Positions 23,982 through 27,204 of a stretch of DNA of 27,204 bases are shown here, one piece after another. Both the position numbers and the translations under genes were made by a program. Under the pieces are notes generated by a model. The model saw nothing but the letters and a program-made list of their open reading frames with translations, was not told the DNA's origin and did not search any database. The stretch is from UBA8886 sp002731655. Lineage in GTDB: Archaea > Thermoplasmatota > Poseidoniia > MGIII > CG-Epi1. Every line of letters begins with the position of its first letter. Positions within the stretch are counted from its first letter, which is position 1. The stretch lies in the NCBI GenBank assembly GCA_030754655.1, contig JASLZX010000014.1, positions 1-27,204 of the forward strand, written 5' to 3'.

Positions 23982-26491
23982 AGCTGCGACGCGCTGCACT
24001 GGGATGGTCCTGGCGGCGACTCGTGTCGTGGCTGAAACTGCTGCTGCGACCGTTGAAGTGGCTGCTGCTGTTGCCGCTGGTGCTGCTCTGGCGCAGGCTG
24101 CTACAGCTGGAGCCGCGCATGCGCGTGCTGCTGCTGCGGCGGATGCTGCGCTCGCTGGGGCGTATCCGCTTCCGGACCGGCGTGATGCTGCTGCTAATCG
24201 TGATTACGACGCTGACCGGCGTGATGATGGCCGAGTTCAGCCGCAACGGCGACACGGTCTACGAAGAGTTCTACGGCGAGACAAATCTCGCGGACCTAGT
24301 CGTCTCGACTGAGGACCAGTACCAGCCGGCGGTCAATTTCTCGGCGGCCTGCTCGGCCTTCGGCGCCGCGGACGCGTGCGAGACGCGGCTAGCGCTCGAT
24401 GGGCAGTTCCTGCGCGATGACGGCGAGTGGATTGCCGCCACGCTCTATGGCCATGCAGGGTCGCCCGCGATAAGCAGCCTCTGGTTCAGCGAGGGACGCG
24501 CGGCTTCCGGCGCGGGCGAGGCGGTGATTGACCGCCACGTGCAGGAGGAGCTGGGCGTCGGGCTGGGCGATACGGTAACGGTCTCGCTGGCGGGCAAGAT
24601 GCAAAACTACACGGTCGTCGGCGTCGCCAACTCGCCGCACCATCTTTTCTACGTCGCCAGCTCGCGCACGCTCATCCCACAGGAAGGGGCCTACGCCGTG
24701 CTCTACCTGCCGGTGGCGGCACTAGCGGCGGACGCTGGCCTCGAGCCGGAGAGCCGGAACATGCTGCTGCTCGACCTGCCCGGAACTCCTGCATATGACC
24801 TGCAGGATACCAACGAGGATGAGGGTGTCGCGCTGCGCGAGCTGAAATGGGAACTCGCCTCAGCCCTGCGCGACGAAGGCGTGGAGGGCGCACTGGTGGG
24901 TGACCGCGGCTCAATCCACTCTGTCGAGCTGCTGCGGCAGGACCTCGAGGGGAGCCGCAAGTCCATCCCGATGACCATCTTCCTGCTGGGGGCGGTTTCG
25001 GCGCTGGTACTGGCGATTTCGATGGAGCGGCTGATTCGGACGCAGTATCGCGAAATCGCGGTGATGCGCGCCCTCGGCTTCTCTGCCGTCGAGGTCAGGA
25101 ACCACTACCTGCTGGTGCCACTGCTACTCGGCTCCGCCGGCGTCACGCTCGGCATCGCGCTCGGCGCCTGGTTTTCGGTGGGGATGACCAGCTTCTACTT
25201 CGACCAGTGGGGCATCCCGCTGGTCAGGGTCGCCCATTACCCCGACCTCTGGCTCGCGGTCGCGGCGGGGGTGATGGCAATCGTGATGCTCTTCTCGCTG
25301 CGCCCGGCGCTCCACGCCTCGCGGCTGACGCCGCTGGAGGTGATGGGGCAGCGCGAAATCAAGCGCACGCAGGCGTGGGCGCAGCGGCTGACAGCGTGGA
25401 TGCCGGTGACGATGGGGCTCGGCGTGCGCTCGACCTTCCGCAAGCCGCGGCGGCTGCTACTGACAGTCGCAGCGCTGGGGCTGGCGCTAGTCATCCTGGG
25501 CGGCTGGCTGCTGACGATGAGCTCGATGACCGGCTTCATGCGCGATTCGCTCACCGAGGTTGAGCAGTGGGATGCGCAGGCGGTCTTCATGCCGCAGCAG
25601 GAGCCGCAGATGCGCAGCTGGGCTGCCAACCACTCGGGCCTCGAGGCGGAGTGGGTCTCGGTGCTCCCTGGCTCGCCCGCTGACGACGACCGCACCTTCA
25701 TGGTGTGGGGCGTCGGACAGTTCGGCGACGGCGGAATGCACGGCTTCCGGCTCACGGAGGGGGAGCTGCCGCAACCGGGCGCGCAGCCGGTCGAGGTGCT
25801 GGTGGACCAGGGCGTCGCCGAGTTCCTGGAATGGGAGCCGGGCGACGTAGTCAGCGTCGAGATTGCCGGCACCGCCGTCGAAGTGCGCGTCACCGGAATC
25901 ACGCTCGAGCTGACGCGCACGCTCTGGCTGCACCGCGACGACCTCGTGGCGATTACCGGCTGGGAGATGGTTAACCTGGTGATGCTGCGGAACGTCGATG
26001 ACGCGGCGCTCGAAGAGCTGGAGCAGCAGGCGCTCGTGACGCGTCACGACGACCTTGTCGCGGCGTTCGACAGCTCGATGGAGAAATACCAGGCCATCAT
26101 CTACACCTTCCTCGTCATCGGCGCTGCCATCGCCATCGCGGTCCTCGTCAACACGTTGATTATCAACCTCACCGAGCGCGACGCCGAGCTGGCGACGCTG
26201 CGCGTCCTCGGCGCCTCCAAGTGGCGCCTGTCGGGGGTGCTTCTCGTCGAGCACGCCATCATCGGTCTCGCGGGCGGCGTAATCGGCGTCGCGGTCGCGA
26301 TTGCCGCCAGCAAGTGGATGGTCGCGGTCTTCACGACCTGGTTGTTCCACTTCCCGCTCTTTATCGACTGGATGGTCGCGCTCTACCTGTTCCTCTTCAT
26401 CCTCATCGCGGCGCTTGCCACCACGCTCATTGGCACCTGGCGTATCCGGCGCATGGACCTGGTCAAGAGCATTCAGGAGTTTTCGCAGTAG
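23978..26491 (+). CDS. FtsX/MacB-type ABC permease with two FtsX domains
   Basis: An 837-residue permease. A Leu/Arg/Trp-rich N-terminus (about residues 1-50, perhaps a membrane-surface helix or an extra segment) precedes the first membrane helix near 65-87. A large extracytoplasmic domain (about 90-325) follows, then helices near 332-353, 376-400 and 421-445. A second copy has helices near 490-512, 708-731, 754-778 and 797-822, with an external domain at 515-705. The signature IREIAVMRALGF-like YREIAVMRALGFS and its second copy ERDAELATLRVLGAS are the FtsX coupling helices that receive force from the ATPase. Such single-chain, double-FtsX permeases resemble LolC/E-type lipoprotein or peptide extruders. 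ATGA overlap with the ATPase gene secures their pairing. The substrate is unknown; the surface protein upstream is a candidate partner. Confidence 0.9.
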   Translation: MKLRRAALGWSWRRLVSWLKLLLRPLKWLLLLPLVLLWRRLLQLEPRMRVLLLRRMLRSLGRIRFRTGVMLLLIVITTLTGVMMAEFSRNGDTVYEEFYGETNLADLVVSTEDQYQPAVNFSAACSAFGAADACETRLALDGQFLRDDGEWIAATLYGHAGSPAISSLWFSEGRAASGAGEAVIDRHVQEELGVGLGDTVTVSLAGKMQNYTVVGVANSPHHLFYVASSRTLIPQEGAYAVLYLPVAALAADAGLEPESRNMLLLDLPGTPAYDLQDTNEDEGVALRELKWELASALRDEGVEGALVGDRGSIHSVELLRQDLEGSRKSIPMTIFLLGAVSALVLAISMERLIRTQYREIAVMRALGFSAVEVRNHYLLVPLLLGSAGVTLGIALGAWFSVGMTSFYFDQWGIPLVRVAHYPDLWLAVAAGVMAIVMLFSLRPALHASRLTPLEVMGQREIKRTQAWAQRLTAWMPVTMGLGVRSTFRKPRRLLLTVAALGLALVILGGWLLTMSSMTGFMRDSLTEVEQWDAQAVFMPQQEPQMRSWAANHSGLEAEWVSVLPGSPADDDRTFMVWGVGQFGDGGMHGFRLTEGELPQPGAQPVEVLVDQGVAEFLEWEPGDVVSVEIAGTAVEVRVTGITLELTRTLWLHRDDLVAITGWEMVNLVMLRNVDDAALEELEQQALVTRHDDLVAAFDSSMEKYQAIIYTFLVIGAAIAIAVLVNTLIINLTERDAELATLRVLGASKWRLSGVLLVEHAIIGLAGGVIGVAVAIAASKWMVAVFTTWLFHFPLFIDWMVALYLFLFILIAALATTLIGTWRIRRMDLVKSIQEFSQ

Positions 26492-26629
26492 TCACGCTTC
26501 CATGGCAGCCATGATTGCCACAGGTGTCACAAACGATGAGCTGCATTCCCCCAGTCGCGGCACGTTGATGTCAGCGCCGCCGCCAGCGCGCCCGTCACTG
26601 CACTGCCACGCCCTGATTCCAACGTCCGT
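26492..26629 (-). pseudogene. frameshifted copy of a zinc-ribbon protein C-terminus
   Basis: Read on the minus strand, this stretch aligns with the C-terminus of the intact zinc-ribbon gene at 27023. One frame gives ADINVPRLG, then a one-base deletion shifts to MQLIVCDTCGNHG, then a one-base insertion restores the first frame, which ends MEA and a stop. The intact gene reads IDMKVPRLG, LQLVICDNCGNEG, MEV and a stop. The first CxxC pair is not preserved: QCSDGRAGGG stands in its place. The stop lies immediately after the permease stop on the other strand. No start codon is left in this frame after the in-frame stop at 26630-26632. I read it as a decaying duplicate; a sequencing error could mimic one of the two indels but hardly both. 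Confidence 0.6.
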
Positions 26630-26754
26630 TCAAATTCATCGATGACATTATCATTTACCATACAGTAAGTACCTGTTCCCGCACATCGATTTCCGGGGCG
26701 TTTCAGCACTCGCTTGAGCACAAACCGTGGACTGCATTCCTGAAAGCAGACATT

Positions 26755-26898
26755 ATGCCTGCATCAGGACACCTTTCGACAGGGCAGAAATGCGCGTGTG
26801 AAGCCCAAAAACTATGGAAAGCTTTCGATAAGTTTAAAATCCATTCCAATACGAAGTATTGGACTACTGTCCTAAAACACCGTCCAAGACGTGAATAA
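26755..26898 (+). CDS. possible small ORF or gene remnant, 47 residues
   Basis: The frame is open from the stop at 26614-26616 to the TAA at 26896-26898, but its only ATG is at 26755, giving 47 residues. The encoded peptide is basic and protein-like (for example QKLWKAFDKFKIHSN and YWTTVLKHRPRRE), with no glycine-rich or proline-rich shadow character, and the DNA is more AT-rich than the core genes. No family is recognised. It could be a real small protein, the tail of a decayed gene, or chance. An overlapping minus-strand frame (26703-26906) looks less protein-like. From 26899 to 27022 I see no gene. Confidence 0.3.
   Translation: MPASGHLSTGQKCACEAQKLWKAFDKFKIHSNTKYWTTVLKHRPRRE
26846..26862. 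repeat. perfect inverted repeat with seven-base arms
   Basis: CCAATAC and GTATTGG enclose GAA. About 35 bases further on, AAGATT (26897-26902) and AATCTT (26909-26914) form a second stem with a six-base loop. They could be terminator-like or regulatory structures between the small ORF and the zinc-ribbon gene, but no T-run supports a terminator. Confidence 0.4.
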
Positions 26899-27022
26899 GA
26901 TTGCAAATAATCTTGTTTGGGATTGCCCCCCTTCCACGTGCGACGGTGGGTCTGCGCAAGTCATATAGCGCACCGCTGTTCCATCACCGATGCGCCCACG
27001 GCCGTTCCTGCTGGTATAGTGG

Positions 27023-27204
27023 TTAGACTTCCATTTCGCCTTCGTTACCGCAGTTATCGCAAATAACCAGCTGCAAGGTTCCGAGGCGCGGAACCTTCAT
27101 GTCAATCCCGCAAGCTGGGCACACGACGGTAACGTCTTCTTCCTTCTTCAGCTCGAATTTACTCTTTTGAGCTCCAAACGCTCCAGCTCCAAAGGCCCCG
27201 CTTC
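27023..27204 (-). CDS. zinc-ribbon protein, C-terminal part (5' end outside window)
   Basis: Minus-strand frame open from the window edge to the TAA at 27023-27025, giving about 60 residues of a C-terminus. It begins with a Gly/Ala/Phe-rich repeat (GAFGAGAFGAQ), followed by a charged linker (KSKFELKKEEDVTVV). A two-knuckle zinc ribbon follows: CPACG, MKVPRLGTLQL, CDNCGNEG, ending MEV. Proteins with such a terminal ribbon after a low-complexity linker often place it on the cytoplasmic side of a membrane protein or use it to bind partners. The N-terminal part, and therefore the function, is not visible. A decayed copy of this C-terminus lies at 26492-26629. Confidence 0.75.
   Translation of the reverse strand, partial: SGAFGAGAFGAQKSKFELKKEEDVTVVCPACGIDMKVPRLGTLQLVICDNCGNEGEMEV

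Noticed and set aside
27006..27050. tRNA-like stretch GGTATAGTGGTTAGAC on the plus strand
   Set aside because: It resembles a D arm, but there is no anticodon stem, T arm or pairing acceptor stem, and the stretch covers the end of the zinc-ribbon reading frame.

Overview
The window is a dense, GC-rich archaeal chromosome segment. The archaeal markers are an archaeal/eukaryal-type TyrRS, a processed proteasome beta subunit, PCNA, the KH/MBL/beta-CASP factor aCPSF1 (FttA), a PAC2-family protein and TATA boxes about 25 bases upstream of leaderless or nearly leaderless genes. The proteasome active site carries Glu17 and Lys33, as in Thermoplasma. With the gene repertoire (large sequon-rich surface protein, bacterial-type RecJ, 3-hydroxyacyl-CoA dehydrogenase) this suggests Thermoplasmatota, most likely a marine Poseidoniales-like (Marine Group II) archaeon. 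The lineage is an inference; no marker tree could be run.

Layout: 1-3527 (+) holds the end of a PAP2-type membrane phosphatase gene, an M3 oligopeptidase, a strikingly AT-rich small lipoprotein, a hotdog thioesterase and a DUF309-like protein. TyrRS (-) converges on it with overlapping ends. 4674-9142 (+) is a tight run: acidic-tailed small protein, PAC2 protein, ArgRS, RecJ. 9144-12125 (-) has tRNA-Cys and the unit psmB - fttA - small coiled-coil protein. 12186-14703 (+) is PCNA - OTC - 3-hydroxyacyl-CoA dehydrogenase. A 48-residue ribbon-helix-helix regulator (-) and a 117-residue glycine-heptad protein (+) diverge from a region carrying repeated GTTAC elements. 15303-19429 (-) is purA preceded by a large RND/MMPL exporter. 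19529-26491 (+) is a 1218-residue surface protein followed by a MacB-type ABC ATPase and its FtsX-type permease. 26492-27022 is gene-poor and holds a frameshifted copy of a zinc-ribbon C-terminus and a small doubtful ORF. The window ends inside an intact zinc-ribbon gene (-).

How the parts relate: much of the window is core information processing (two aminoacyl-tRNA synthetases, tRNA-Cys, PCNA, RecJ, the transcription termination nuclease) and protein turnover (proteasome beta, PAC2, oligopeptidase F). Arginine biosynthesis (OTC) and purine synthesis (PurA) sit within operons. The less described parts are the surface protein/ABC exporter cluster, the RHH/glycine-heptad divergent pair, the acidic partner of PAC2, the coiled-coil partner of FttA and the decaying zinc-ribbon locus at the right edge. 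Three convergent gene pairs overlap at their stop codons, so little sequence is available for conventional terminators.
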